The translations under genes and the position numbers were made by a program. DNA of 64,000 nt, from positions 1 to 64,000 of the forward strand of contig RAYO01000026.1 in assembly GCA_003612335.1 (NCBI GenBank). Reading direction: 5' to 3'. The notes under the pieces are model-generated. The model was not told where the DNA came from, searched no databases, and worked only from the letters and a program-made list of their open reading frames with translations. The first letter of the stretch is position 1. Each line of letters opens with the position of its first letter. Shown piece after piece: positions 17,701 to 25,738 of the stretch. The stretch comes from a bacterium 1xD42-67 (lineage in GTDB: Bacteria > Bacillota > Clostridia > Oscillospirales > Oscillospiraceae).

Positions 17701-19737
17701 CTGGTCGGAGAAATCAGGAGGCTGTACTTCGAGTTTGAGGACACCTTTATCCGTTAACTCCTGGATGACAAGGGGCGCAACAGCATCCTCTTCAAAATAG
17801 CACCATCCGTTTTCAACGCCGCCGACAGATAGGGTTTCAGGGGAAAGGAGACTGTTTGCGTCCGTCTCCCGCACCATGATGCCACCATGACTGGGGGTGC
17901 TGATCTGATAAATACCCTCCGCAAGTTCTTTGCTTTCCTGTACCTTGCCCCAGGGGGAATGGTCGCCAGTCTCCACACCCCAGGGAGGTGTTTCCTCATC
18001 ATACTCCGGCGAAGGTACAGAGAGTTCGGCGTAGGTCTCGTCAATGACCTCCCGATGCAGGCGGTAGCGGAAGTCGGGCATATCGTAGTACAGCCGCATA
18101 AACTCCGGTTCCGTAATGGTGAGTGCCGCCCGTTTGACTGCGGCATCGCCCTCAATGACGGCGGTCTCCCTGTCAGAATTGCGGCAGGCATTCTGATAGG
18201 CCGTATCAGCCAGAACTAGATTGGTGATGACCGGCTTATACTGCTCAAAAATTTCCCGAACAGTGGGAGCTTTCTCCGGTGCGGCCTCTTCCGTAAAAAA
18301 GCGGTCATCTTTCATCAATCGGGCAAGGTGACGCTGTACTTTGGACCAAGGGAGGTCGATAGCCACCTCTTCCACAGTGACAGGGAATGCTGGAAGGTTA
18401 TCGCCGTACTCGCTCCGCAGCCAGTCCGCTGTATCCTTCTCACGGCCATGTTCGGTCATGTATTGCTGCACCCGGCGCTTGCTGTCCGGGTCGCCGTTCC
18501 ACTCCCGGAGGGCGGCATCAATGTCGGCCTGGGTGATCTCACGGTTGGAAGCAGCAGAAGGACCGGGCGTTTTCACGCTCGGTCCCTCCGGTTCAGGTTC
18601 GGTATTCAGATGTAGATCAGTTCCGCCAGAATGATTTCCTCTGCCTGGGCTTTGCAGGAGTTCATCAGTCCTACCCACTCCATCATGTTCCGGGCTTTCA
18701 GGTCCTCCGTTGCCCCCGCCGTTTTCGCCAGTGCGGGCATCATGCTCTCCAGCATCTCGTTGGCCCTGTCCTCCACCTCCAGCAGGTGGCTGAACAAGGT
18801 CCCCCGCAGCACCAGCCGGTTGAACATCCCCGGACGGTTCTCTTTCAGATATCTCCGGCGCAGCAGGCCGTATTTGCCCAGGCTCCGGTTCGGCTGTTCC
18901 GGGAGGGTCAGTTCGGGTAGGAGAACGTCTCCCACCTGTTTGTAGGTCAGTTCCAGTTCCATGTTCATTGCTCCTTTCCGCGTGCTTTTCACGCTCATAC
19001 TCCTTGATGGCTACCTCGATCTCCCGCAGGACCTGTTCGCTGCTCTGACTGATGGCCGTCCCCAGCTCTGTCACTGTGTCCAGGGTGTTGAAGTCGAACA
19101 CGCTCAGAAAGTCCTCGTGCTGAAAATGGGTTTCCGGCTCCAAACCGCAGCGGGCCATAAGCACATAGGTGGTGCTGACAGTAGCCGCCTGCCAGAACTG
19201 TACTCCGATGTTGACACTATCATACGACTCCAGGAAACTTCCGTCAACGATACGGGTCAGCTCATGTTCGTGCTCTTTCCAATAGTCCCCCGCCAACACA
19301 GAGGCGATCTGTTCCAGCTGGTCGGCAAGTCCGTCCTTACCAGAGATGCCAAAGCGTTTTTCCAGAGCGCCGGTCACAACGTGCTGATGTTCCGGGCGGT
19401 ACTGCCACAGCCAGGGGCGGCGGGCGTTTTCCTTCTCGCCGGTGTCAGCCACATCAAAGACATAGCGCACCCTGTTTTTGCCGGTGCTGGTGTCGATGAG
19501 GGCAATGCCCTTGGCCCCCCGCATCACATACCGGCGCATCTGCTTGTTCCAGAGGTCATAGTCTGCACAGGCGGTGGCGTCCGGGCGCTGGACATAGATA
19601 AGCAGTTGTTCGTTAAACGGATATTTGTATAATCTGGCGGCGGTGGCTAAAAAGCCGGTCCACTCTTTGTAACTGCCGGATATCTGCCGGGTGGCCTGTT
19701 CAGAAAGATGAATGTATTCCTGGACCTTATTCGCCAT
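11716..19737 (-). CDS. Giant DNA methylase/SNF2-like helicase
   Basis: A 2673-aa protein, the largest in the window. The N-terminal 150 residues resemble ArdC/LtrC-type DNA-binding modules (NEQLLIYVQRPDATAC). Residues 245-375 are a low-complexity Gly/Glu/Pro linker that also encodes tnpV in another frame. A methyltransferase domain follows, with motif I LEPSCGVGNF near 1120 and catalytic motif NVPFGDY near 1184. A SNF2/superfamily 2 helicase comes next, with Walker A AHEVGAGKT near 1815, VDESDF near 1976, and motifs V/VI GAGTNIQKR to IQRKGRIERRGN near 2290-2320. It is thought to process or protect transferred DNA. The start overlaps the TTRAP gene and follows GGAGG. Confidence 0.9.
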   Translation of the reverse strand: MANKVQEYIHLSEQATRQISGSYKEWTGFLATAARLYKYPFNEQLLIYVQRPDATACADYDLWNKQMRRYVMRGAKGIALIDTSTGKNRVRYVFDVADTGEKENARRPWLWQYRPEHQHVVTGALEKRFGISGKDGLADQLEQIASVLAGDYWKEHEHELTRIVDGSFLESYDSVNIGVQFWQAATVSTTYVLMARCGLEPETHFQHEDFLSVFDFNTLDTVTELGTAISQSSEQVLREIEVAIKEYEREKHAERSNEHGTGTDLQTGGRRSPTRTDPPGTAEPEPGQIRPAAPEISEREPSGDVQPAGAAGDLVQPPAGGGGQGQRDAGEHDARTGENGGGNGGPESPEHDGVGRTDELLQSPGRGNHSGGTDLHLNTEPEPEGPSVKTPGPSAASNREITQADIDAALREWNGDPDSKRRVQQYMTEHGREKDTADWLRSEYGDNLPAFPVTVEEVAIDLPWSKVQRHLARLMKDDRFFTEEAAPEKAPTVREIFEQYKPVITNLVLADTAYQNACRNSDRETAVIEGDAAVKRAALTITEPEFMRLYYDMPDFRYRLHREVIDETYAELSVPSPEYDEETPPWGVETGDHSPWGKVQESKELAEGIYQISTPSHGGIMVRETDANSLLSPETLSVGGVENGWCYFEEDAVAPLVIQELTDKGVLKLEVQPPDFSDQPITREGDTITIGSGETTLPVRDPLAPAYDVGDKVYLEDRAYVITNINLFEVQLQDLTQTYPILRSEPKDYFEAALRKDPRNGPITEFLSANLGKASADFREVLASGLLSERDKDYISGWLRSGESNTRIAQRLSEQFAGQTDTFMLKTGEHADYFASTISIEVHILDEENNKKAAFSRTWQEAAPLLRALWLQDLDGFSRAPVQRRPVHLEGKLSYQEGDKVSFQYGDHDVSGTISHIGQHDVLIYTGPYAWSNQTVSRDFFEEALRQDERNAHLFVQEPEQAVTQEVKITTIYPGDKNGLPFDVIVQRLPVDEPAQTQPEQTSAGNFRITDDHLGVGGPKARFRMNMDAINTLQGIELEGRTATPEEQEILSRYVGWGALADAFDPDKPSWTDEFLELKAALTPAEYEAARTSVLNSHYTSPVVIKAIYEAVGNMGFTAGSILEPSCGVGNFFGLLPEAMAASKLYGVELDSITGRIAQQLYPKANITVAGFETTDRRDFYDLAVGNVPFGDYPVSDRAYNKYHFSIHNYFAAKMLDQVRPGGIAAFVTSRYTMDAKSEDTRKYLAERADLLGAIRLPNNAFRANAGTDVVTDILFFQKRDTPQVELPDWVHVGKNENGFTVNHYFISHPEMILGRQSGKSTQYAGQEFTVEPIEGLELSDQLRDAVKYIRGQYREAEPSELEEVAEQERVTIPADPNVQNFSFTVVDGDVYFRENSIMEKQDLSGAAKDRVVGMVELRDCVRELIDLQTKEDVPDSAVREQQGKLNQLYDAFAAEFGLINDRRNQQAFSSDDSYYLLCALEIIDEDGRLERKADMFTKRTISPHRAVDHVDTASEALAVSIAEKAKVDMPYMAQLSGKTEEQLEQELSGVIFRDIRCAEDPYRIPRSFVDLNQFPFVTADEYLSGNVRRKLRMAQAMAEVLPPEDAANIRQNVEALTAAQPKDLDASEIEVRLGATWVDKKYIQQFMYETLDTPWRLQGGIKVNYSPVTAEWQITGKRAVYDHDIAAYTTFGTRRANAYEILQDTLNLRDIRIYDYETDLDGNERRVLNSKETTLAQQKQQALKDAFRDWIWKDARRRQALVKQYNEEMNSTRPREYDGSHIVFSGMNSEIQLQPHQVNAVAHVLYGGNTLLAHEVGAGKTFEMIAAAMESKRLGLCRKSIFVVPNHLTQQWASEFMRLYPSANILVTTKKDFQPARRKKFCARIATGDYDAVIIGQSQFEKIPVSFERQERIIQDEIREIMIGIQRLKYQGGENFSIKQMVKAQRRLEKRLADLSARYKKDSVVTFEQLGVDRMFVDESDFYKNLFLTTKMRNVAGLSTTDAQKSSDMFAKCRYLDEITGGRGVIFATGTPISNSMTEMFTIHRYLQYDRLQEMGMGHFDCWASRFGETSTVLELAPEGTGYRPRTRFAKFFNLPELMNLFKEVADVKTADQLHLPTPEVEYHTIASKPTEHQKAMVQELSERASKVHGGTVDPREDNMLKITSDGRKLGLDQRIIDPLLPDEPGTKVNRCVENILHIWQEGEAGKLTQIVFCDISTPQAKPSKKKKGLAQDTEKPFTIYDDIKQKLIAAGMPPEQIAFIHDADTDQKKKALFSKVNAGQVRVIIGSTAKMGAGTNIQKRLIALHDLDCPWRPRDLIQRKGRIERRGNGNKKVHVFRYVTEGTFDAYLWQTIENKQKFISQIMTSKSPVRSCEDVDEAALSYAEIKALCAGDPRIKERMDLDIDVSRLRLLKADHQSQQYRLEDNLLKYFPEQIKQDQEFITGFKADMETLAAHPHPIITVKNSPAKTADGEQPAADTLEAPSAVEVKQGFAGMEIGGVTFADRAEAGKALLAACKELKAGEAKEIGSYRGFAMSISPARFFERTSMTLKGKMTHLVELSDDVYGNITRMDNTLEKMPERLQGMEAHLQTLYQQQSAAKAELGKPFPKEEELRVKSARLAELDSALNIDHGAPPAEQSIAKSERPSVLEGLKRPLPPRQKPDKPKNDRQER
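18606..18962 (-). CDS. tnpV: TnpV-like protein overlapping helicase gene
   Basis: A 118-aa reading frame wholly inside the giant methylase/helicase gene, same strand, different frame. It matches the TnpV family of clostridial transposons: Y-K-Q-VGDVLLPELTLPE near the start, LGKYGLLRRRYLKENR, and the closing MEWVGLMNSCKAQAEEIILAEL. An AAAGGAG site lies 8 bases before ATG 18962. The overlapped part of the large protein is low-complexity linker, so the second frame is the constrained one. TnpV function is unknown. The match spans its whole length, which makes a chance frame unlikely. Confidence 0.7.
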   Translation of the reverse strand: MELELTYKQVGDVLLPELTLPEQPNRSLGKYGLLRRRYLKENRPGMFNRLVLRGTLFSHLLEVEDRANEMLESMMPALAKTAGATEDLKARNMMEWVGLMNSCKAQAEEIILAELIYI

Positions 19738-19966
19738 AGGCAGGGTCCTCCGGGTCGAAGTCTGGGTAGAGGTCTACGGCCTCAAAGTCGGCATCGGTCA
19801 TGCGCCGCAGCTTGCCGAGGGCGCTGTCGGTCAGTTCCCGCAGTTCATCCTCATCCGGCTCCAGATAGCCCCGCATATCCTCCAGGGCGGCAATCAGGCC
19901 GGTGCGAGTGCCGGCCTTGTTGTAAAGGCACATCAGGTTCCGTTCCTCAAAGGTCAGTTCGTTCAT
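19727..19966 (-). CDS. TTRAP-type transposon-transfer assisting protein
   Basis: A 79-aa acidic protein that fits the TTRAP family of Tn1549-like elements: LTFEERNLMCLYNKAGTRTGLIAAL, then the ELRELTDSALGKLRRMTD helix and a DFDPEDP tail. It overlaps both neighbours (4 and 11 bases), indicating coupled translation. The exact role in transfer is unknown. Confidence 0.85.
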   Translation of the reverse strand: MNELTFEERNLMCLYNKAGTRTGLIAALEDMRGYLEPDEDELRELTDSALGKLRRMTDADFEAVDLYPDFDPEDPAYGE

Positions 19967-20538
19967 CTCTCAAAACTCCTTCTCTTCTTTTTGGCAGACT
20001 TTTCAGCGGCCTGCTGGCGCTCACGGATGGACTGCTCATTCCTCCCCTTGTACGCCGCCCGGATATCGGCCATCAGCCGCTGGCACTCGCCGGGAGGGAC
20101 CTGTTTCAGCTTTTCGGCTGTGGAAAGGAACAGGTCATGGACCTGGGGGGACTTCTTCAGCGCGGGCAGGACGGCGGTCAGGTCCTCAATCAGATGTTCC
20201 GGGGTGTTCATGGCATACTGGAAGATAGTCTGCTGCTCCTCGCCGCTGAACCATCCCAGACAGCCAGCCATACGGCGGAAGGACGTGATTTTGCCGTTGT
20301 CATCCCGGACCGGCTCATACAGGGTCCCGGTTTTCAGGTACATCCCGTCCATGCCAGCGCCGCCGATGTAAAATCCATTCTCGTCCTTTTCGCTTTCCAG
20401 CAGCACCGTTCCGTCTACCAGCAGAAATCCCGGCTCAACGTGCTTGCTGATAAGGCCGCAGGGTACGCCCTCGCTGGCCACTCTGCTGACCCAGGGCTTG
20501 ACATCCTCCAGCGTCATATCATACGGTCCATCCACCAT
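19963..20538 (-). CDS. ICE-conserved hypothetical protein
   Basis: A 191-aa soluble protein between the ArdC-like gene and TTRAP. The N-terminal half has strand-rich segments (GFLLVDGTVLLESEKDENGFYIGG). The C-terminal half is helical and ends in a basic KSAKKKRRSFER tail that could bind nucleic acid. I do not recognise a family. Four bases separate it from the gene upstream. Confidence 0.7.
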   Translation of the reverse strand: MVDGPYDMTLEDVKPWVSRVASEGVPCGLISKHVEPGFLLVDGTVLLESEKDENGFYIGGAGMDGMYLKTGTLYEPVRDDNGKITSFRRMAGCLGWFSGEEQQTIFQYAMNTPEHLIEDLTAVLPALKKSPQVHDLFLSTAEKLKQVPPGECQRLMADIRAAYKGRNEQSIRERQQAAEKSAKKKRRSFER

Positions 20539-20542
20539 AAAA

Positions 20543-22912
20543 TCACCTGTCCCTTTCCGCGCTCCGTTTGGGCGCTGTCCGTTTCTGCCTGGGCTTATTT
20601 TTCAGCTTCTGCCGCACAGACTGTTTCTTTTCCTGCTCTTCCCGGTGAGTGGCCGCAGCCAGCTCTATGAGGGAGATGGGCTGGCCGGACCGGGCCTGCT
20701 GCTCCAGCTCCGCGACAGTGGCCTTGGGGCCGTTGTTGATGATGCCGTCGATCATCCCCAAATCGTCCTCCAGAGACATCTCCGCGTTTTTCAGATAATT
20801 CTCCGGCTGGAGGAAGTCCGGCACTCTCGCAAAGCCAATACTGTTGCAATAATGGCAGGATACCACGCCGTCCTGTTTGACCGCAAGGATGTCGCTGACC
20901 GACATGGAGGGCCGGTGATAATCCGCAGGGTGGTCGGTGTTGAATTTCTGATACAGTTTTTCCAAGGCAGTAGAACCAAGCCCGCAGGGCATTTCTCCGG
21001 TATAGGCCAGCTCGTAGTTGGCCCGGTCAGGAGACAGCCCCTGAGAGGTCAGCCAGTCCATATCCATAAAGCGCAGGCGGTCCGGGTCATCGTCCTTGAT
21101 CTGATAGATGGCAAAACAGTCGCCGCCGTGGTCAAGAAAGGCCCGTTCCCGTTCCTCCTGGTGGTTCATTCGGTCCGCAATGAGCTGGTGGAAGTCGGGG
21201 CTGGCCTCCCATTCCTCTTTGGGGACACCGAATACCATATCAGGCGGACGTTCGTCCAGATCGTCCCGGTCAAAGACCATCTCCGCCTGTCCGCCGTCCA
21301 CGATGGCGTAGATCGTCAGGTCGCGCTCCAGCAGCTCCGCCGCCCGTTCTTTGGACAGAGGCAGGAGGTCGCCGTCCATATAGCCATAGTTCTGCTCCAG
21401 CTCATCAGAGAGAAATGCCGGGTCCGGCATGGGGTACTCGTCCAGAACGGTGTCCCACAGAGCATCATCCTCAGCAGCGATATGGTCCCGCTGCTTTTCC
21501 AGGGGGTCAGGATACTGTTCCTCAATCTCTGCCTCCGCCTGTACTGCCCGGTCAGCGGCCTCCCGCAAGGTTTCCACCATCTTGGGTGTCGCCTTTTCTA
21601 GGACATACAGACGGTCAAGGAGTTGTTTTGCCTCAGATGCACAGGCGGCACATGAGCTTGCCGCATCTATACACACCTCAGACGCACGGGGAAATTCTGC
21701 AAGATGAAGTAAGGAAAAACGAATTTCCTCCCAGTAACCGTTGTTTAGTTCCGCCGCAATATCAGCGACAAACTGTACTTTAGAGTCCAACGTAGCAGGA
21801 TGCTCAATTACTCCCGTCTGATAAAGGTTGTCCAGGAAGTCGTACAGATCGGCGGAAAACTGCTCAATGCTGTCATGGGCCGCTGCTTTCGGCGCTGCCT
21901 GCTCCAGCCGGGCTTCCACCGGCGGCGCAGGGACCTCAGCCTCCAGCGCGGCCTGTTCCGGCTGGGTCAGGTCAACGCCCCGCTCTTTACAAATCTCCTT
22001 GAAATGCCGGTCAATGTCGTTAATCAGCTGATTGGCGGTCCTGCTGATGGTTTCCAGACTGGCTTTCAGCTCCGGCAGAGATTTTTCGCTGCTCCACCCG
22101 GCAATATAGCCAAAGCTGTACTCGCCGGTCTGGAGGCCGAAGTATTGACAGACGGCATAGGATACACTTTCCGCCTCCACTTCCTTAGTATTGCGGTCCT
22201 TTGGCTTTGTTTCCTGCTCCGTTCCGGCGGTGGCCGACAGCCGGTTCTGTTCCTTCAGATGCAGCACGGCATGGGCAATCTCGTGGATGGTCGTGCGCAC
22301 TGTCTGCATTTGTCCCATACCCTCTTTGACAGTAATGTCCCGTGCGTCCAGGTCCAGAAACCCGTCCACGCCCTCTTCCCGAATGGGATTGATGGCGATA
22401 GGCACAGGAGAAGTCCGTCGCAGGGCCTCCATGAAAATCTCATAATTCTGCACTTCGCCCGTCAGGGGACTGGACAACTGAGGCAGGGGCTTGCCCTCGG
22501 TCTGGGACACGTCAAAGACCTTCACCGGGCGAAACATGGGAATTTCAATTTCCTTTTCCTCCATGATGACATTGCCGTTCCGGTCCACCATGGGGGCCTT
22601 TGTCACCGGGTCCAGCTTTTTTTCCTCGATCTTCTTCTTGAAGGGCGTGGGGGCCAGGATGGTAATGCCCTTCTCGCCTTTTTTCACATGGCGCTGGAAT
22701 TTGTTCTTCCAGGCATTGAAACCGGCAACCGCCGTAGCATCGGGCCGCTGCATATGGATGAGGATGGTGTTCCGCACCGAATAGCTGTGAAATCGGGACA
22801 TGGTGCGCAGATACTCGGCGTACTTGTCGCTCTGAAACAGCTCCTTGATGCCCTGCTCAATGCTGTCGGTAATTTCTTTGAGCTTTTCCCGGTTTGTTTT
22901 TTTGTCTGCCAT
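20543..22912 (-). CDS. ArdC-like antirestriction/YodL/DUF4316 protein
   Basis: A 789-aa protein. Residues 1-110 match the ArdC N-terminal single-stranded-DNA-binding domain (SYSVRNTILIHMQRPDATAVAG). TTIHEIAHAVLH near 207-216 is a metallopeptidase-like HExxH motif, as in ArdC. Residues 540-750 carry a YodL-like domain (TIYAIVDGGQAEMVFDRDDL) and a DUF4316-type tail (EQQARSGQPISLIELAAA), ending in a basic stretch. ArdC-type proteins protect incoming DNA from restriction; that role here is inferred. AAAAGGAG lies 6 bases before the ATG, and an inverted-repeat leader lies just upstream. Confidence 0.85.
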   Translation of the reverse strand: MADKKTNREKLKEITDSIEQGIKELFQSDKYAEYLRTMSRFHSYSVRNTILIHMQRPDATAVAGFNAWKNKFQRHVKKGEKGITILAPTPFKKKIEEKKLDPVTKAPMVDRNGNVIMEEKEIEIPMFRPVKVFDVSQTEGKPLPQLSSPLTGEVQNYEIFMEALRRTSPVPIAINPIREEGVDGFLDLDARDITVKEGMGQMQTVRTTIHEIAHAVLHLKEQNRLSATAGTEQETKPKDRNTKEVEAESVSYAVCQYFGLQTGEYSFGYIAGWSSEKSLPELKASLETISRTANQLINDIDRHFKEICKERGVDLTQPEQAALEAEVPAPPVEARLEQAAPKAAAHDSIEQFSADLYDFLDNLYQTGVIEHPATLDSKVQFVADIAAELNNGYWEEIRFSLLHLAEFPRASEVCIDAASSCAACASEAKQLLDRLYVLEKATPKMVETLREAADRAVQAEAEIEEQYPDPLEKQRDHIAAEDDALWDTVLDEYPMPDPAFLSDELEQNYGYMDGDLLPLSKERAAELLERDLTIYAIVDGGQAEMVFDRDDLDERPPDMVFGVPKEEWEASPDFHQLIADRMNHQEERERAFLDHGGDCFAIYQIKDDDPDRLRFMDMDWLTSQGLSPDRANYELAYTGEMPCGLGSTALEKLYQKFNTDHPADYHRPSMSVSDILAVKQDGVVSCHYCNSIGFARVPDFLQPENYLKNAEMSLEDDLGMIDGIINNGPKATVAELEQQARSGQPISLIELAAATHREEQEKKQSVRQKLKNKPRQKRTAPKRSAERDR

Positions 22913-22932
22913 GGCACACTCCTTTTGCAGTA

Positions 22933-23054
22933 TTTATGTCCGCAAATCAAAGCCGATTTCGGGCCTCTGAAAGTAATTCCATTCCTCCCTGCGTTCAGCT
23001 GCTCGGAAAGTCCTGTGCCGCAGGGCTTTTAGAGGCCCGATTTGCGGACATCCA
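22933..23054 (-). promoter_or_regulatory. Inverted-repeat leader of ArdC-like gene
   Basis: ATGTCCGCAAATC near 22933-22945 and its complement GATTTGCGGACAT near 23040-23053 enclose a second pair, GGGCCTCT and AGAGGCCC. The transcript could fold into a long stem ahead of the ArdC-like start. Similar GC-rich structured leaders precede both tnpW genes. Confidence 0.45.
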
Positions 23055-23415
23055 GGCGGTGTTTTTGCTTCCTTGCCGCATCTTTTTTCCGACGTACCCT
23101 AACGGCGCAGTTTACGCAGTATTTCGCAGCATTGGAGGGACGGAAGATGGGCCTGCCGCAAACGATGCAGCGCCGCAATGAAGTGCCGCCCACGATCTCC
23201 GCCCACAGCTCCCGGTCAGCCGGAAGGACAGCGGAACGGAAGTAGCGGCACAGCAGGGTGTTGGAAATCAGCTGCGGACAGGGGCAGGGGTCGTACCCGT
23301 CATCCAGCAGCAGGCAGTTTCCCCGGTCATAATTGGCGCACAGACGGCGAAGGAGCTTTTTAGCCCTGGAAAACTGCTTTTCGGTCATACGGGGAAGGTC
23401 AGCCGTTGCCATCAT
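23029..23415 (-). CDS. Cysteine-rich VLP-type protein
   Basis: A 128-aa protein of the Cys-rich VLP family seen in these elements. It has NYDRGNCLLLDDGYDPCPCPQ followed by a C-terminal zinc-ribbon-like pair, CIVCGRPIFRPSNAAKYCVNC, and a basic tail. ATG-ATG at 23415 follows GGAG and overlaps the topB end by 17 bases. A paralogue lies in the tet(40) element at 45298. Nucleic-acid binding is inferred from the zinc site and basic tail. Confidence 0.85.
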   Translation of the reverse strand: MMATADLPRMTEKQFSRAKKLLRRLCANYDRGNCLLLDDGYDPCPCPQLISNTLLCRYFRSAVLPADRELWAEIVGGTSLRRCIVCGRPIFRPSNAAKYCVNCAVRVRRKKDAARKQKHRLDVRKSGL

Positions 23416-25471
23416 CAAACTCCAGCCGGTAGTTGGACTTCTCCCCATCGTCCTCCAGGTAGACCGTGGCATCATAGGTCTTGTTCGTTTTCTCGGACCA
23501 ACAGCCAGTAAGATGGAGCTTGCCCACGTTCAGCAGAGCGGCGGCGGTATCCCGGTCGAAGTCCTTCTTCTTGGCGGCGAAAAAGCGGTTGTCCTTCCAG
23601 AGGGCAAACCGGCAGGAGGGATTCTCACAGAAAAAGCCCTTCTTGCTCTCGGTGACGTTCCCATCGCACCGGGGACAGGGGCCAACGCGCTCCTTGCCAG
23701 AAGGGAACAGCACCTCGCCGCCAGGGACCGGGGAACAGGTTGCCGCCAGCTCCCGCACCATGGCAGAGATGGCCTCCATGAAGTCCTCCGGGGACAGCTC
23801 CCCCTGCTCCACCTGTTTCAGCCGGTTCTCCCACTCCGCCGTCAGCAGCGGGGATTGCAGCATCTCTGGCAGGACCGTGATGAGGGAATTGCCCTCCTGG
23901 GTGGGGATAAGGCTCGTGACCTTTTTAGCCTTCTGCCGCTCCACAAAGCCAGCGGACACCAGCTTTTCCAGGATGCTGGCACGGGTGGCGGGAGTACCGA
24001 TGCCCTTGCGCTCCACATCCTCCGGCATATCCTCAACACCGGCGCACTCCATACTTTTCAGGATGGTGTCCTCAGTAAAGTGCCGGGGCGGGGTGGTGCT
24101 GCCCTCCTTCACCAGGGCCTCCTTCACCGTCAAAGTGGCGTCCTGGGACAGGTCCTCGGGCAGAGTGTCGTCCTTGTTCGGCTCCTTGTCGGCGTAGGCC
24201 CTCCAGCCCAGCTCCAGCACTTCCTTCCCCTTGGCGGAAAAGCTGTGACCGCCGCACTCTGCTGTCACAGCGGTTTCGGCGTACCGATAGGCCGGACAGA
24301 CTGCCCGGAGAAGGGACAGGGCCACCAGCCGCAGTATCTCCCGCTCTCCCGTGGGCAGATCGCCGATATTGATGCCGGTGGCGGCGGTCTTGGTAGGGAC
24401 AATGGCGTGATGGTCGCTGACCTTGCTGCTGTCGCAGACCTGGGAGGCCAGCACCTTCTCCGGCTCCTTCACGCCGCAGAGGACGGAGGCGATGAAAGTC
24501 AAAGCGGGAACATTGCCCTTCATGTCCTCCGTCAGATAGCGGCTGTCCGTCCGGGGGTAGGTGCAGAGCTTTTTCTCATAAAGTTTCTGAAGGTAGTCCA
24601 GGGTCTGCTGGGCGGTGTAGCCCAAAGTCCGGTTGGCCTCCCGCTGAAGGGTGGTGAGGTCGTAGAGGGCGGGGGCCTTTTCGGACTTCTCCTTCCGCTC
24701 CACTTTCTGGGCCAGCAGCAGCGTATCCTTACATCTATCAGCGAGGGCCTTTGCCTCTGCCTTATCGGAAATCCGCTCTCCGGCGAAGGTCATCCCGCCG
24801 CAGTTCAGCTCCACCGTGTAGAACTGTGCAGGCTCAAAGGCCCCAATTTCCGCCTCCCGCTGGACCAGCAGGGCCAGAGTGGGTGACATGACCCGACCCA
24901 CGTTGAGGGTATGGCGGTACATGACAGAAAACAGCCGGGTGGCGTTGATGCCCACCAGCCAATCCGCTTTGGCACGGCACAGGGCGGCGTGGTACAGGCC
25001 GTCATAGTCGCTGCCGGGGCGCAGATGGGCAAAGCCCTCCCGGATGGCGCTGTCCTCCATGCTGGAGATCCACAGCCGTTTCATGGGCAGGGTGCAGCCC
25101 GCCAGGTGGTAGACCGTGCGGAAGATCAGCTCCCCCTCCCGTCCGGCGTCGCAGGCGTTGATGACCTCCGTGACTTCCTCCCGGCGCATCAGGGTCCGAA
25201 GAATGTCAAACTGTTCTGCCTTTCTCTTGTCCAGGGTAAAGCGCCAGCTTTCAGGGATGATGGGCAGGTCGTTCCAGCGCCACTTGGCATAGCTGGGGTC
25301 ATAGACGGCGGCATCCGCCAGCCCCGCCAGATGGCCCACACACCAACTGACGATATAGCCGCCGCCGATCATGTAGCCTTTTCTCTTGCCTCTGGCTCCC
25401 AGCACCTTCGCCAGAGCCATGCCCACGGAGGGCTTTTCTGCGATCACGAGTTTTTGTTTGGGCAAAGTCAT
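23399..25471 (-). CDS. topB: DNA topoisomerase III
   Basis: A type IA topoisomerase of about 690 aa. A Toprim domain opens with KLVIAEKPSVGMALA and continues to NACDAGREGELIF. The catalytic tyrosine is in LCTYPRTDSRYL near residue 300, and the C-terminus carries a CPRCDG zinc ribbon and a trailing strand-rich domain. TopB of this type decatenates or relaxes DNA during ICE transfer. AAGGAGG lies one base before ATG 25471 and seven before the in-frame TTG 25465, so the TTG may be the real start. Confidence 0.93.
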   Translation of the reverse strand: MTLPKQKLVIAEKPSVGMALAKVLGARGKRKGYMIGGGYIVSWCVGHLAGLADAAVYDPSYAKWRWNDLPIIPESWRFTLDKRKAEQFDILRTLMRREEVTEVINACDAGREGELIFRTVYHLAGCTLPMKRLWISSMEDSAIREGFAHLRPGSDYDGLYHAALCRAKADWLVGINATRLFSVMYRHTLNVGRVMSPTLALLVQREAEIGAFEPAQFYTVELNCGGMTFAGERISDKAEAKALADRCKDTLLLAQKVERKEKSEKAPALYDLTTLQREANRTLGYTAQQTLDYLQKLYEKKLCTYPRTDSRYLTEDMKGNVPALTFIASVLCGVKEPEKVLASQVCDSSKVSDHHAIVPTKTAATGINIGDLPTGEREILRLVALSLLRAVCPAYRYAETAVTAECGGHSFSAKGKEVLELGWRAYADKEPNKDDTLPEDLSQDATLTVKEALVKEGSTTPPRHFTEDTILKSMECAGVEDMPEDVERKGIGTPATRASILEKLVSAGFVERQKAKKVTSLIPTQEGNSLITVLPEMLQSPLLTAEWENRLKQVEQGELSPEDFMEAISAMVRELAATCSPVPGGEVLFPSGKERVGPCPRCDGNVTESKKGFFCENPSCRFALWKDNRFFAAKKKDFDRDTAAALLNVGKLHLTGCWSEKTNKTYDATVYLEDDGEKSNYRLEFDDGNG

Positions 25472-25552
25472 TCCTCCTTGAAAATGAGGCAAGCGGCCTG
25501 GAACTGCACCAGACCGCTTGCAAAAAGGTGATTATATTGTAACGCTATCCTT

Positions 25553-25738
25553 TCACCGGGGCGGCATCCGCTCCACACCCCGATAGCAGGGCAAAATACA
25601 TCCAGAGCTTTCGTTCAGCCGTTTGCAGCCGCAGCAGGGGTGGCTTTGGGGAACAGGCGGGGCCGGGTCAGGTCTGGCCTGGGCGATGGGAGGCTGCATC
25701 ATCATCCGTTCCAGCGGACTGCGGGTAAAATATTTCAT
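25553..25738 (-). CDS. Small Cys-rich ICE protein
   Basis: A 61-aa protein ([15 protein letters not shown] at its start, then proline-rich sequence and [17 protein letters not shown]). GGAGGACGA precedes the ATG and it overlaps the DUF4366 stop by 4 bases. The cysteines could bind a metal. Short proteins with this opening recur downstream of DUF4366 in related elements; the function is unknown. Confidence 0.7.
   Translation of the reverse strand: MKYFTRSPLERMMMQPPIAQARPDPAPPVPQSHPCCGCKRLNESSGCILPCYRGVERMPPR

Noticed and set aside
23333-24886. 517-codon plus-strand frame opposite topB
   Set aside because: Antisense to topB, whose motifs are complete; no domain and no supporting start site.
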